From: Psilocybe azurescens
Lineage: Eukaryota; Basidiomycota; Agaricomycetes; Agaricales; Agrocybaceae
Assembly (NCBI GenBank): GCA_023853785.1
Contig: JAJIRX010000537.1
Coordinates: 62,001-126,000 of the forward strand
DNA length: 64,000 nt
Direction of reading: 5' to 3'
Shown in pieces: positions 35,095-48,317 of the stretch (its first letter is position 1; every line of letters starts with the position of its first letter). Below the pieces are notes generated by a model. It worked only from the letters and a program-made list of their open reading frames with translations, searched no databases and was not told the origin of the DNA. The translations under genes were made by a program, and so were the position numbers.

Positions 35095-37063
35095 ACATCT
35101 GCTCCGACTCGGGTTTGACTTTTTTTTCTTTCTGCTCTTTTATTTCTGTTGTTCTATGTCTTCCTTGACGATTTTCCTTGATGAACCGACCGATTTCTAT
35201 TTCACTCGCCTATCGTCTTTTTGTACGTGCATCCAAAAGGTTCCCAGCCATGCTCATTCCTCTATTTTCGTCCCTCATTCTCAGTAGTCTTCCTGTCGTA
35301 GAATGTATGTTTGGAGTAGTGGATAGTAATGCTTTATGTCGGTTATTAAACTGGCTCTTCTTTCTCCCTGAATGTACACTGTCTTCTCCCAACTGATAGA
35401 TCATCGGGATGTCTCCTATGATTATGAATCTACCCCGCAGTGTGGCCTTGTTAACCTGAATCTTGAATCTTGATCCCACAGCTGAGTTGCACTTGCATCA
35501 TCCATCAGTGTCAAATGTTCACGACGAATGTACACTATCAGAGGATTGCTCCGTTGCTTGAAGATCACTGATAAGATTCCAATCCGAATACTTGTGGGAA
35601 GGATCATGATGCCGGCTGAGTTCGAATTACTGAGGCTGTTCTCAAACGCAAGCGCTTTTCTTCCAACCCCTTCAGCCCCCTTTCCTCTGCCCACACAGCA
35701 TTTTCTGCTAATTGCACATCATAACTGTAGATTTATCGGTAGGATGCCCTCATCAGATTGCTTGGCAATGTCCGTTAACCGACCTCCGGATTATATTCTG
35801 CAATTCATCGCTTTTCGCAACCAGATTTCAGATACATAGCACTGCTTTTGCCTCGTTCGCTCCGGGTTCCTTTCGCGGCTCCACAATCCTTTCTGGACTC
35901 CGAACATTTCTAGTACAGATCCGAAATGTACAGCCAGACCGAGGCTCGTGTATTTTTAATAACGGCTGACGGTGCCAACCAACGGACGGTGGACAGGTTG
36001 ACAAATGCCATCCTTCGATGTTGTGTCTCCCCCCATCGCCCGATCCCAATCCCGTCGGGCCAGTGCCTTTGTTACACACAGCACGCATACACACACATAA
36101 TGCATTAGCACATATGCGATCCATGGGAAAGATTACTATAGGCAAGGGAATAAATCCAAGCCGAAACGTGGTTTTTAAAAGGTTGTCAGGTTTTGATGGG
36201 GGTTTTGCAATTTCCTCCCCCCCTCTCCTAACAACTACTTCCGTTGTATTCCGCCGTTTCGACAGAAAGTTGTGCGGAGGTTTCCATCTTTGGCTTAATA
36301 CCGCGGCTGGGATCTTGAGGTTTCCCTTTCTCTTCCCTTATTCCACTAGACGCACCCCATTCAGGTCCAGCGAACCTGATAATTGGCCATCATCCCTACG
36401 ATATCATCAACATAGTTGGCCCCCTTCCGTTTTAGACTTACTAGAACTTTACTTGTATATAATAGCCTCGCTCTTCCTCAGTCTCTCTTTGGGTTCCCAC
36501 CGTCGACTCCGGCTTTCCTCAGTTCGACGCTGATTGGATACTATCCCCATCCTTCTTCCCGCCCCTCCTTACGTTCCGACACGCGCGTGTTTGCTTAAAC
36601 AACCTTATCCGTCCAAGACCTTTATTGATCTTGTCTTTCAAACCGTGTTCCCTGCCAGGGAGGTAAAAAATACACCCTATCGCCCGTCAATTAACAACGT
36701 CTTGAACGAGGCTACTACGCTATTATCGGAGGCGCTTTGACATAGTTTTTAATGTCCTACATCAATACTGCTACTCCGGTGAGTCTTTATGACGTTGTTT
36801 CTACTACAGGTCACCGTGACTTGTTGTGTTGTGTTATAAGCCATTGTTGCTTGGGCCCATGGGCCACGGGCCACACAAGTGTTTCCCTTATAATGGCTGT
36901 AACCAAACAGCCTATTGTTTAGTTCCATCTTATCTTTTCCCATCTATTCTCCTCTTGTAAGGGTCCCGAGCGCTCATCACGAACCTCCATACAGACATCC
37001 TCGTTTTTGCACCAACACCACCAAGATAGAAGTAGAGCCTCGAGTCAATCCTACACCGACAAC
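35095..37063. other. Intergenic, 2.0 kb; no gene recognised
   Basis: Contains the eIF4A 3' region and the phosphatase promoter. Pyrimidine-rich stretches near 36430-36560 and 36910-36960 resemble fungal core promoter or 5' UTR sequence. Open frames up to 171 codons (36018-36533) lack motifs. Confidence 0.45.
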
Positions 37064-37702
37064 ATGTCTTTCCACCGTGGAGGCTCTGGCCATCATACCC
37101 ACCCGCACTCACAATACCCGCAGCAATGGACGCTAGCACCGACTAATCCTACGGTGTCTCCTCCATCTGCCTCACCGTTCTCTCCTTCATACCATGCGCG
37201 TCCGGCGCGCAACATCAGCGAAATCATCCCCCGTCTGTACATCTCAGACCTCGCCTTCGCCGAGAACCCAGCCCTCCTCACTTCATACCGTATCACTCAC
37301 ATTCTTTCGACGATGCCCGACACCATCTTTCGGCCGCCACCCTCGCTGCTACCGGTGCAGCCCATCCGGATGCAAATCCGCGTAGAGGATCTGCCGTTTG
37401 CAGAGCTCGCGGGGCACCTGCCGAACACGACCGCGTTCATCCGCGACGCGCTCAACTCGAGCCCAGATGCCCATGTACTTGTGCATTGCGCGGAGGGAGT
37501 CAGCCGCAGTGTCAGCGTCGTGGCTGCGTTTCTGATGGCACAGTACGGGTGGTCCCCGCTGGAAGCAGTGCATTTTATTAAAAGCAAGAGGAGAGTCGCC
37601 AATCCCAACTTCGGGTTTATACAGCAGCTGCATGAGTACTCTAGAGACTCTCTAGGCAGGATGATCGCCAACCCTGTCCCGCCGTTCTCGACGCCCCATT
37701 AA
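37064..37702 (+). CDS. Dual-specificity protein phosphatase
   Basis: Single-exon gene of 212 residues, starting MSFHRGGSGHHTHPHSQYPQ; an in-frame upstream Met at 37007 would add 19 residues. After a Pro/Ser-rich leader the catalytic domain runs from ISEIIPRLYISDLAFAENPA through LTSYRITHILSTMPD and IRVEDLPFAELAGHLP (Asp of VED as likely general acid) to the signature VHCAEGVSRSVSVVAAFLM. The nucleophile Cys is about residue 142 and Arg lies six residues later (HC-x5-R). VHFIKSKRRVANPNFGFIQQ is the usual downstream helix of atypical DSPs. The domain is complete and there is no frame defect. The substrate is unknown. Members of this size lacking a docking domain act on varied phosphoproteins or even RNA, so the MAP kinase role should not be assumed. 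Confidence 0.93.
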   Translation: MSFHRGGSGHHTHPHSQYPQQWTLAPTNPTVSPPSASPFSPSYHARPARNISEIIPRLYISDLAFAENPALLTSYRITHILSTMPDTIFRPPPSLLPVQPIRMQIRVEDLPFAELAGHLPNTTAFIRDALNSSPDAHVLVHCAEGVSRSVSVVAAFLMAQYGWSPLEAVHFIKSKRRVANPNFGFIQQLHEYSRDSLGRMIANPVPPFSTPH

Positions 37703-40691
37703 AACAATTTCATTTCTTTGCGACTCCCTCGCCGACATTTTCTCTTTCGGATTACCATTACCATACCTTTCATTCCTTTCTGTACTACACTACGCCTCTA
37801 CACTCTATACCACTTGGCGCCCACATTGGACGCGGAGAAAACATTCCCTCTCTCTATTTTCAGGTCTTTCCGTTGTGTAAAAAATGGCTTACTTTGATTT
37901 CTTTTTTTCTTTTTCTTCTTCTCATTTCTTAGGTTACTCACAATAGCACGATGCGGTTGTTCAAGAAGCGTCCTACTATGCATGCATTTTGTACTATATT
38001 CTATCTCTGCTTCCACAACAAAGTCGCTACCTTACCTAAAAACGGTGTACGATTATAATATTGGATGTTTTCTTAGGTTGCACATTTTGCCTTTCGCTCT
38101 CACATTCATTTCGGATGTTGGCTTGTGAACATGTTTCCAACTGTTTCATGATCAGACCTGACTGTGAGGTCAGAGCTCATCAATGTCCTGTAGATCAGGC
38201 TCCGGTCAAACGCTACGCCTTTTTCCATGGCAATACGTTGATAAATTGGAAATAACACCAACCAACCAACCCAGTGACCACACCCGCAATAAATGCTTAC
38301 GCGACCGCTAATGCGACAGCGAAACATACAAGACATAAGTAATAAAAATAAGTCTAGTGATGGGCTCGTTACATGCTATAATTCTCCTCGTGCTGCAATC
38401 TGGTGGACACCAACCTACCCGAGAGCGTAGAGCGCGCCCTTGTTCCCTTCCCGCCGTTCTCCTTTTGGGTATTGTAATCACAGACTCCCAGAGATCTCAC
38501 TCTTGAATTGCTCTTGACGAGTCAGGTAGATGGCTATGTATATACTCATTGGAAATTTGTATAATTACATTGGCATGAATACAGATGCGCGGATATGGTA
38601 ATGTATAACGCTCGGCTGCGATGTACGGTTATGTAGCCAACCTTGAATTACGGCTTTTGTATTAGCCTTTACAGTTCCGTCAGATAACTCAGGGCATACA
38701 GGCGGCGGCGGAATTTGCAATACATATGTAAATCTAACTCTGTTTTCTGTGTTTGAGAATGCAGGGCGCCGCGCGCGCGTGATACGTATATCAAGGACAA
38801 GCTAGTTGAATATTGGCCAGCCGTATTTCATATTTTCTCCAGAGTAAGTATGCATTGTACACTCAGTACTGGAATGCGGGCATGGTGGGATGCGCCGGAG
38901 AGTGGTTATTAATCTGTCGTGGGCCATCTCTGCAGTTTCCACCCGCTGTCCCAGAGACTGTTACAAATTCACGACGTTTGCGTTTGCTGTCCGCACTGTA
39001 GACTTCCCGGACACATCGACGGTCGCCTCGTCGGGATACGCACAGCTGGCGGTGGAACGGGGTGTAATGAATTGAGTTGAGACCTCCTCTTTTCTTTCTA
39101 GGCGTCGAAACATGCAAGTAAGTATGCGAGCGAACATTTAAGGTATATGCGTTCTTCCGTGTACTCGAGTAATCCACGGTAGCGTAGCCGCAGCGTAACC
39201 AAGGTCCCTGGCATAGTACAGTATAGTTCTGACATCTGCTGCTAAGACAAAACATTTTGACTCCTGGCTCCGAGTCTGAGTAGCCAGGATATGCAACAGC
39301 AGGATAGTATCATATCATCTCCCGGAACGATCGGTGGTCGGCGGGCGTCTGTGGATTCGTTATTTCTGGCTGACCCACATTACACCCTGCTTCGGGTAGT
39401 TCGGGAGAAATCTGCCCACTACGAGGTTAGCTTATTCCCTTGAAAGTGCGTCGTTGAAACAATCCGGCCGGATCATTTCAGTTGAATGAGTGTTGGTCAA
39501 TAGCAGGATTCCGTTTTTATCCTACTGTGTACTTACCGTGAGCCTGTCAAGGACTCGAGTCTGTTTCAAGGAATCAGGGTCAGTTGTACGCGAAAATCGA
39601 ATTGATCGTAAAACAGTGCATGTCCTAAAGAGGTTGGCTAGTTCGAGCGATTATGGCATTTGATAACATACGTACTTGCCTATGCGACGAAAGACACTTT
39701 GCGTAACTGTTTGATCGCGATTCATGACGATGAGATGTGCAGAAGGGAAGACATATGTTCTGGCAGAAACTAGACGCTGCAGAATTTAAAACCCAGAGAG
39801 GACCAGGCGTTCACATAGCAAGGTCCTTCGTGCACCTCAAGTTCTGAACTGGGAAAAGACTGCTACAAATTGTAGGAAACGGCATATCATGTTCTAGCGC
39901 CAAGTGGCGTTACGTTCGCTGAGTAAAGCGGAATATACATCGGAAAGAAGATAAAAACAACGTATGAACCTTGTAAGTCAGCTTTGTTCACAATGAAGCG
40001 GACAACGCTTCCGGCTGCCTGACCAACAAGAATAAGCGAATTTTTTTAATGGGATCCGATACCATACGGCATGTTTGAGAGTAGACAATGGATCAGGAGT
40101 TCTGAATGTGGCACTGGCAGCCACATAAGAATATTGGCCTATGGCGCGGGTTTCCTGGCAAGTAGAATGGACCCAGTTATCGAAATAACTCCAGCTGTCG
40201 ATACTTCTCCTGGATCGCTCAACTTGTGATCATATCATATCAAGCACCACTCGGGCGTGAAGGTAAATGTGCAGAATAGCTTCGGTTCCATTTTCGAATA
40301 AGCGGATATAACAGATTCCAGTCTGAAAGTCCAGATGAGAACACTCGCGAGCGCATCATAAATCACGCCTTGTGCAAACCAGAACGATCTGAGCGGGACA
40401 CGTAAATTTAGGCATTGACAATAATTGGAGTCGGGTATCCAGAGGGCAATCAGGTAGATGACTAACCGCCCTCACCAAGCCTCAGAGTTCAGAGGCAATG
40501 TAGCAGATGACTAACGACCCTCGCAGAGCCCCAGTTCGCCAGCCACACAAACAATGGGAAGCAGTCAAATCAAAGTCAAACGTTTTGTGATGTTGAACTC
40601 CATCAAAAATTAGGTCAGGATGGAATATGTTTTCAAAAGGATAATCGAATTGACGGCCTCGATAGTGTTCCGAGAATGTTCTGTTCTATGT
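37703..40691. other. Intergenic, 3.0 kb; no gene recognised
   Basis: Only short frames were found. A degenerate tandem pair with a period near 49 bases occurs at about 40445-40540 (AGATGACTAAC twice, each followed by a CCCTC-type segment). Nothing else was recognised. Confidence 0.45.
40445..40540. repeat. Short degenerate tandem repeat
   Basis: Two units of about 49 bases, each with GCAAT, then AGATGACTAAC and a CCCTC segment, then AGAG/CAG. Non-coding. Confidence 0.55.
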
Positions 40692-40997
40692 CTATTTCTT
40701 CTCGGCGACTTCATTGACAAGGACCTGCTTTTCTTGTTAGTTCAATGGCAAAAGCTTTTGAAGGTTTGTAGAGCACCTGCTGGCCTCCAACACCGCTCTC
40801 CCACTTCTGGAACCTGGTGTTTGTAACCCCGCGCTTCTCAGCAATAACACGTTCCTCCTCCTTCAGCGACGCGCGGAGAGCACGAGCGGTGATTGAAGCA
40901 TACTTGTTGTATCTGAAGGCTCAAGGCTGTGAGAAGGAGGGTTCTCAGGAGTTCCACATCATACAACATACGTGAACAAAGTCCTCCAGGCCGTCAT
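40692..40997 (-). CDS. atp15: Mitochondrial F1 ATP synthase epsilon subunit
   Basis: Small subunit of the F1 central stalk on the matrix side of the inner membrane. Exon 1 is MTAWRTLF plus a split Thr (ATG at 40997). After an intron comes YNKYASITARALRASLKEEE, then RVIAEKRGVTNTRFQKWESG and VGGQQ. Reading straight on gives VLYKPSKAFAIELTRKAGPC, which does not fit the family. An intron of about 52 nt (GTGCTC...AAGCAG) instead joins to VLVNEVAEKK and a TAG at 40692-40694, giving a protein of about 70 residues, normal for this subunit. The WRTLFTYNKYASITARALR start and the EEERVIAEKRG core are characteristic. No cleavable presequence is expected for this subunit. Confidence 0.9.
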
Positions 40998-41354
40998 TTT
41001 GATAGAAGTAGGGGTAAAATTTGTTTTGAAGGAGAGTCGTGAACGATGGTGACAACGAACTCAACACTTCCGGAATGGTCCGTCACAGCACGTGCAGTTC
41101 GCTGACGTAATAATCTCCTAACAACAATTAGTGGCACAGTGACCGAATGCTCAATCGGTAGACAACCTCCACATTTCTTGTCTCTTGACCACCATCGCCA
41201 TTTCTTATACAACCTTGTTGTCTTTATTCTCTATCTGAAAGCTATTTCTTCATAGGATAAACCATACTCGCACGCAGAGGTCAAATCCAAAAGCCGTTAT
41301 TAGATCAATTTCCATAATTTTGGAGCCACAGAACGGGAGTCTTATTTCGACGAG
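40998..41354. other. Divergent promoter region
   Basis: 357 bases lie between the start codons of atp15 (minus) and the Rab gene (plus), so both promoters must fit here. No clear TATA element was noted. Confidence 0.5.
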
Positions 41355-42584
<1,230 letters not shown>

Positions 42585-42696
42585 GCTGCTCGCTCAAGAA
42601 TCCAGCTGCAATTTATATCTCGTTCTAGAATTGGCAGCATATTGGACACAGCCTCGAAAACCGCCTATCAGCGATTCTTCCCCAGCATCACGATCA

Positions 42697-42720
42697 GGGT
42701 TCCGCCACCAAGCGGAACCC
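42697..42720. other. Perfect hairpin downstream of the Rab gene
   Basis: GGGTTCCGC (42697-42705) and GCGGAACCC (42712-42720) form a 9-bp stem with a six-base CACCAA loop, 112 bases after the stop codon and probably within the 3' UTR. Function is not known. Confidence 0.5.
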
Positions 42721-44860
42721 CACAGGTGACAACACCACCACCTCCACTGGCAGCCTACACACGCATATATTCTTATTCGGAAAATCTCCCAGTTTTTTTA
42801 TAAATACGAATTCTACGAACACCATACCAACAACTCAAGAACAAATTGTACTATCTTCATCCACCATCCATTGATTTCACCAGGGCAGTTCATTGATTTT
42901 ATTTTGTATCTGTTTCTCGAATCTCGTCCCCCTTACGACCTTATCATGTCTTTTCTTCCCTTTTTGATTTGCTGATTTGATGGTAGATAGTGTAGTATAA
43001 CCCCTGTAATAGTTAATTTGTCGTTCTGAACTTTCTGATATTGTTCCAAATCCTCTTTCGATCTTTTGGATGAAAATCGTACTTATGTGCCATAGAGACT
43101 GATCCTTTTGTCTGGACATTATATTCTTTTTTGATCGACATGAATTTTGGATTGGGAAGTATGTCTTCAGTTTGATCGCGACATGTGTAATTGAGGCAGG
43201 CACCCACCTCAACCAATTGAAAGGAGCTTACTACAAGACACGACATTCCTCTTGATCATGACGGCTTGACAGCAGTGAAGATCATGATGGATGGGTGAAA
43301 AGATGCAAGTGTTGTATATGGGAACTTTTAACTCTACGGTCGCTCCGCGCCGAGTAACTGAGCGTCCTTTGATCGTGAAATCACAAAAGTCTATGAAAGT
43401 GCGCAAAACCGACCTCGTCGCTCTAATCAGTGTGCCCGCAGTCCCGAGATGTCCTTGAAACGATATCGTATCTTCATCTCGGACGACTTGAATAAAGCTG
43501 AACGTTCAATAATAATAATGGTAATAGGTCTCCAACGTCTACTGAATGATGCCATGCCATTGTAAATGACCAGGTAGTCGTTCACGAAAGCAGATTATCT
43601 AGGTTTGGCCATGTGCGCGAAAATGCGATTGAAAGACAACCATCTATTGATATTCAAGCTTCAAGCTGCTCGAAGGAGCTCTTCCTTTTTCTAGCAGTAG
43701 CAGTCCGCAATCTAAAGTGAAGACCGTCGTCTGCCTGCCATTTCACGTCGACTCGACAACACCCATCCCCATCCCCATCTCCACCATCAATTAATTTTCA
43801 CGGCAGATTTCATTGACAATTCCCCACAGCTGATTGAAGACTCGAGAATTTACAGAATTGAAACCGGGGGTCCTGGACCAGAAGGGGACTTATTATTCCT
43901 GGGATACGATTCGGCGAGACTGAATCGCAAGCACAACACAAAATCCCAGTCCATGGCGAAAGCATCCGGGATTATGAGCTTTCCCGGCTCTGGCTGCACA
44001 AGCTTAGTCCAAACAAATCAGCCCCAAAAGCTAAAAAACCGGCGGGCGGTGGCACTTATGTTTTGGAAAATTAGAATATCGACCAAGTCGGAAAATGCTG
44101 AATCATGTATCGCAAAAAATAATCTGTTGGAAGGCACTTGCAAATATAAACATCGTACAAGGAGCTCTACGCGGCCGCCAACCGGTCGATCCAAGGAGCT
44201 ATTAGCAGTTGTAGAGAACAAATGACCTTTTAGTTCAGGCTCGCTCTATTTGAAGCGCACAGGAGGCGCTTGCGCCGCTGCCCCATTCGAAGGCACCTGG
44301 GCAATAATCTTGAAACAGTAACCTATTTCGGCCTACATTCTCTGGATCCATCCAGACGACAAAGCTTCTCTAAAATTCCGATTGTGTCGGTTGAACTTGG
44401 GGGACACAGGGCCTGAACGCTAAACGCTGCCGTCAAGCGGGATGCGTCTGGAAGCAAACTTACAAACCAGTAGTGTATCATGTCCGGATGGATGGATACC
44501 AAATGTGGACCGTGGTCGGGTCAAATGTGTCCTTTCGCACCACCTGAAAACCCACAGAAGTTGACATAAAAAACCACACGTCATTAGCACAAGACCATAT
44601 ATGTTTCAAGAAGACACATCCACTGGTCAAAAATCCTTCGATGCGATAGGCCGAGGGATGCCAGTCTGCGATTCTTGAAACACCTCCTGATGAGAACGAA
44701 ATGCCTCCCTGAATTTGAATTGTGGGAGCCATCTTTGATGCATAAGGAAAGGTATCCTTCTTTATGTTTTACAGCTCTTGCAAAAGCATAAGTAGCACTT
44801 CAAGATGGGACGGGTAAATGGTTTAGATGCACATCATGACTCATAAAAATAAGGATCTTT
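42721..44860. other. Intergenic, 2.1 kb; no gene recognised
   Basis: 3' ends of the Rab gene and of COG6 face each other here. Frames up to about 110 codons lack motifs. Short CCCCAT repeats near 43765 were noted. Confidence 0.45.
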
Positions 44861-47854
44861 CTACGACAGCTTTTGAGGAGGGTTATTATTGTCGCTCTCG
44901 CCTGTGAAACAAATGGTTGTGTCAGAGCCCAGACAGAAAATCTAGTCTTTGGGTGAGCTACTTACCCTCTGATTCGTCATCTGACTCTCCTTGATCACTC
45001 TCTTGGTCACTATCTGCCCCGTCCCCTTTGGCCTTGTTGGCTGATTCGTCGCTCTCTTCCTCCTCACTTTCCCCATCCTCGTCTTCATCCTCGTCCTTAT
45101 CTTCCTCCTCGTCCTCATCATCCTCGTCCTCATCCTCGTCTTCATAATCTTCTTCAAGGCCGAACACCTGCCACAGAAGATGCACCTGCCCGAAAGGACG
45201 CTCCCTCCCTAGCAAAGTCGATGCAGCTTCATATCTATTCTCCGGCTTCTTAACCTCCTCGCAGATCATCTTGTACGTTTTAGCCAGCCGCGCCAAGGCG
45301 CCCTGATGGATCTTTGTGTGCAGTCTCTGCATAGTGAGCTGTGCCAAGCGTGGCGACTGGACCACCTCTGGCCCGGAGAGCCATATAGAGAAGTGGTGAA
45401 GTGCTTGCTGTAGATCCGAGGGTTGGGTTGCCGGCACCCGAGATAATGGTTCCTGCTCAATAACAACAATCAGCATAGCATTCATTCATTCAGCAGCATT
45501 TTGGAGAACGGAAATTTTACATCTGACTTGTGGTTTCGACATGCTTCTGCAACTTGCAGCAGCCCCGCGTCGCTGACGACATTGGCACTCTACAGGTGGA
45601 TAGATGAGCGGTAATACATTTCCGTATGTCAGACCTTACATGTTCTTCTGTTAGCAATGCTATCCGCTCGTCAACGATCACCTGGATGTCAGCCTGTTTC
45701 TTGGCGGTGAAATTGAAAGCACTGAGAACATTCTGAGTCACGACGTCAGCCACCAGCACCTACGATGAAGTAAGAAGACCGGACCTGGAGATAGCACAAA
45801 CAGTTAAGCACGAATACGGCTTCGTCCCATCTTGGCCTGGCTTTCTTCTTCTCTTCGCTGTTCGCAAGGCACATCACGACGATTGGATCGACCATGATAT
45901 CAAGGACCTGGTTGATGCCGGCGTTGATTTCGTCTTCATCTTCATCTCCTAGTAGTGAAGACTGGTACACTGTCATGACCTCCCGAAGGACCTGTGTATG
46001 ATCTAACACGACAATAGGTGGGGCGAGTGATGGATCATCGTGGTCCTGAAGTACGATAAGAAAGATATAGCGGGTAGCAATACATGTATCGGAGAAGCTT
46101 ACCAAACGGATACGAGAAATGGTCTGGCTGTGAGTTTCTATCGAATCATAGAAAAATTTGTATGACGTGTCGGTAATTCTAGAAGCAAACATTCATAAAA
46201 TAATTTTTTGCGATATCAAGACATTGCGGCGTACTCTTTCAGAGTGGTCGAAAGAAGCGCGTGTTCTCCGATCGTTCGCCTCATAGTCATCAAGTAGAAC
46301 TGTAAGAGGTTGGCGATCTTGTAAGACACGATACTGCTCTCCTGAGATCGAATGGTTTGTTGTACACGCATCTAAACACAAGGTCAGCGCGCCTTCATAG
46401 GCATCGACAAGAAGCAAACAGACCTTCAGAGGAACGCAAAGCTTCCCAACTGCCAGATCCATCAACTCTCGTATCCAATCTTCCTCTTCTCCTTTTGAGT
46501 CGAATTTCCTGACGCTACCCACCATCCGGCCATCGTTCTTCAATCCAAAAGGCTTTCCAAGAATTCTCGCTCAGCGGCAATAGCTTGGTGGACCCATGCA
46601 AGCATGTCACCGAGGTATCGCAAGGGATCGTGGGCATGAAGTTCGATTGGGCGAGGGTACCCTGATGGCCCTCCTCGGGTAAGTGCGGTGATGAAGGAAG
46701 AGAGGAGGGTAGTTTGACGCGTTTCCGAGAGGGATGTGAGTGCTTCACTAAGAAAAACGTCAATGCAGGCCTTGAATTGTAGAAAACGTTACTCACGTTA
46801 AAAGCTCAGGTCTTTTGCGTAACCTATGAACAGCTTCCCGCATTCCCGCACTAACTTCTAACTGAGAGTCGCGTCCGACCTGGCGGAACTCGTTGGAGCA
46901 GTACCGAAGAATCTTTTCGTAGCCTTGTTCAAGAGTAGAAGATGTTGAAGCCATAATTTCGAGCCTGAAAGGAGTTCAGTTTAAACGAGGGATACTCGAC
47001 GCGCAAGCTACGTGTACCCTGCTTTTGTCGACCCATCTTCTCCGGCCATCAGGACTCTACAGTCTTCCCGAATCCTTTCTGTCTTGTCCATTGCTTCCGA
47101 AAAAGCGTTGGCTAATTGGAACTTCCCTAGAAGAGATGGCTTCCACCTCGCTGTCACTGAGGGTGAACCGAGCCAGGAACAGTGTGATAATCGTCTTTTG
47201 TCCTCGACTTCCTGCCTGTCCTACAATGAACATAGCATATACCAGGACAGGACAGGACAGACCTTTCGTCGCGTAGATTTCCCGCCCTTTCCAGTAAGAT
47301 TTTGCTGGATTCGTTAGTAAGGGCCAGCTGTGTCTCGGCTTCATCGCAACTAGTTCTCATCGCTGCTACATGCGTCTGTAGTTCTTGTAGTTTCTGCCAA
47401 CACGTTAGTGAGCTCATCGTCGAGATTGATCTGTATAACTCACCGCATCCACCTCTCCCAAAGCTTCCAGGAACTTTTTGCTTCCTTCCGCCAGCTGGTT
47501 TTCCATGTCTCTCCTCAGATTCTTACGCGCCCTCGCCGCCGATTCTCCAGGTACAAGCTCAATCAGAGCTGAAGCATTGGTAGCTGATGGTCCCGCTGTC
47601 TCTTGAGAGAAGTCATCGTCGGCTTCTTCCACCACCGTTTGCACTTCTTTGCCTTTAGGAGTCGCGTAGAGGTCGGACAGCGTACGAAGGGCCTGGCGGG
47701 TGTCTTCGTCGTCAAAGTTGGTGCTCAGCACCTTGTATAGCCTAGCAGACACCGGATTTCGAGATTGAGGTGTCCATGAGGTCTTCCGGTCGCCTTGGCT
47801 CTGCATCGAGTTAGATGGAGTTCCAAGTCTAGGCGACAATGAACTACTAGCCAT
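44861..47854 (-). CDS. cog6: Conserved oligomeric Golgi complex subunit 6
   Basis: Lobe B subunit of the COG tether for retrograde intra-Golgi transport. The start is taken at 47854 ([11 protein letters not shown]); an in-frame Met ten codons upstream is possible. Diagnostic segments are [40 protein letters not shown], a coiled-coil part ([20 protein letters not shown]), [86 protein letters not shown] and LWQVFGLEE. After FGLEE comes a long Asp/Glu run (about 45230-44965) and a short last exon ([12 protein letters not shown]) with a TAG at 44861-44863. One frame break at AA 47178-47179 is mended by one more A (T in the coding sense), giving [13 protein letters not shown]. About ten introns; one holds a short AGGAC tandem run (47244-47260). 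Confidence 0.92.
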
Positions 47855-48317
47855 CGGACAAACGCCCTTTCCTGAGATAGTCACGATTCAGCTGTTGACG
47901 CGTAAGCAAGTAACGAGTATTGAGTCGTCTCTATCGTTATTGAAGAATTCGTACTGGATTGTCCCAAGACGACGAGGAAAGAGACAATATCTGTCGTCGA
48001 TGGTCGACGACGAGAACAACATCACGCGTTCAAATTCAGATCAATTATGTACGTCGTGCCCAGATATTGATGGCGAATCTAATCTCTAATCTCTAATCTT
48101 AACCCGGCTAAATGCAAGTTCATGTATATTGTTCAATTCTACCATAAAGTAGTACAAATGTTCCACGCGTAATAGTATGCAAATGATGTAAAAACATCCA
48201 TTATCTACAAAGCAAGTCCACTACTATGTAGGCATCGTCCGAAAGTCGTCATGTCTGTCCAAATTCGTTAGATAGTAATATAGATAGATACGAAATTGCT
48301 GAGCTGCACTAATGAGT
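47855..48317. other. Short intergenic gap; no gene seen
   Basis: Holds the COG6 promoter and the glucanase 3' end. TCTAATC is repeated three times near 48078-48100. Confidence 0.5.

Noticed and set aside
36018..36533. 171-codon plus-strand frame
   Set aside because: Sequence is Ser/Pro/Leu-rich as expected from a pyrimidine-rich non-coding stretch; no motif.
44942..45157. Arg/Met/Lys-rich frame on the minus strand
   Set aside because: Alternative frame of the COG6 acidic repeat.
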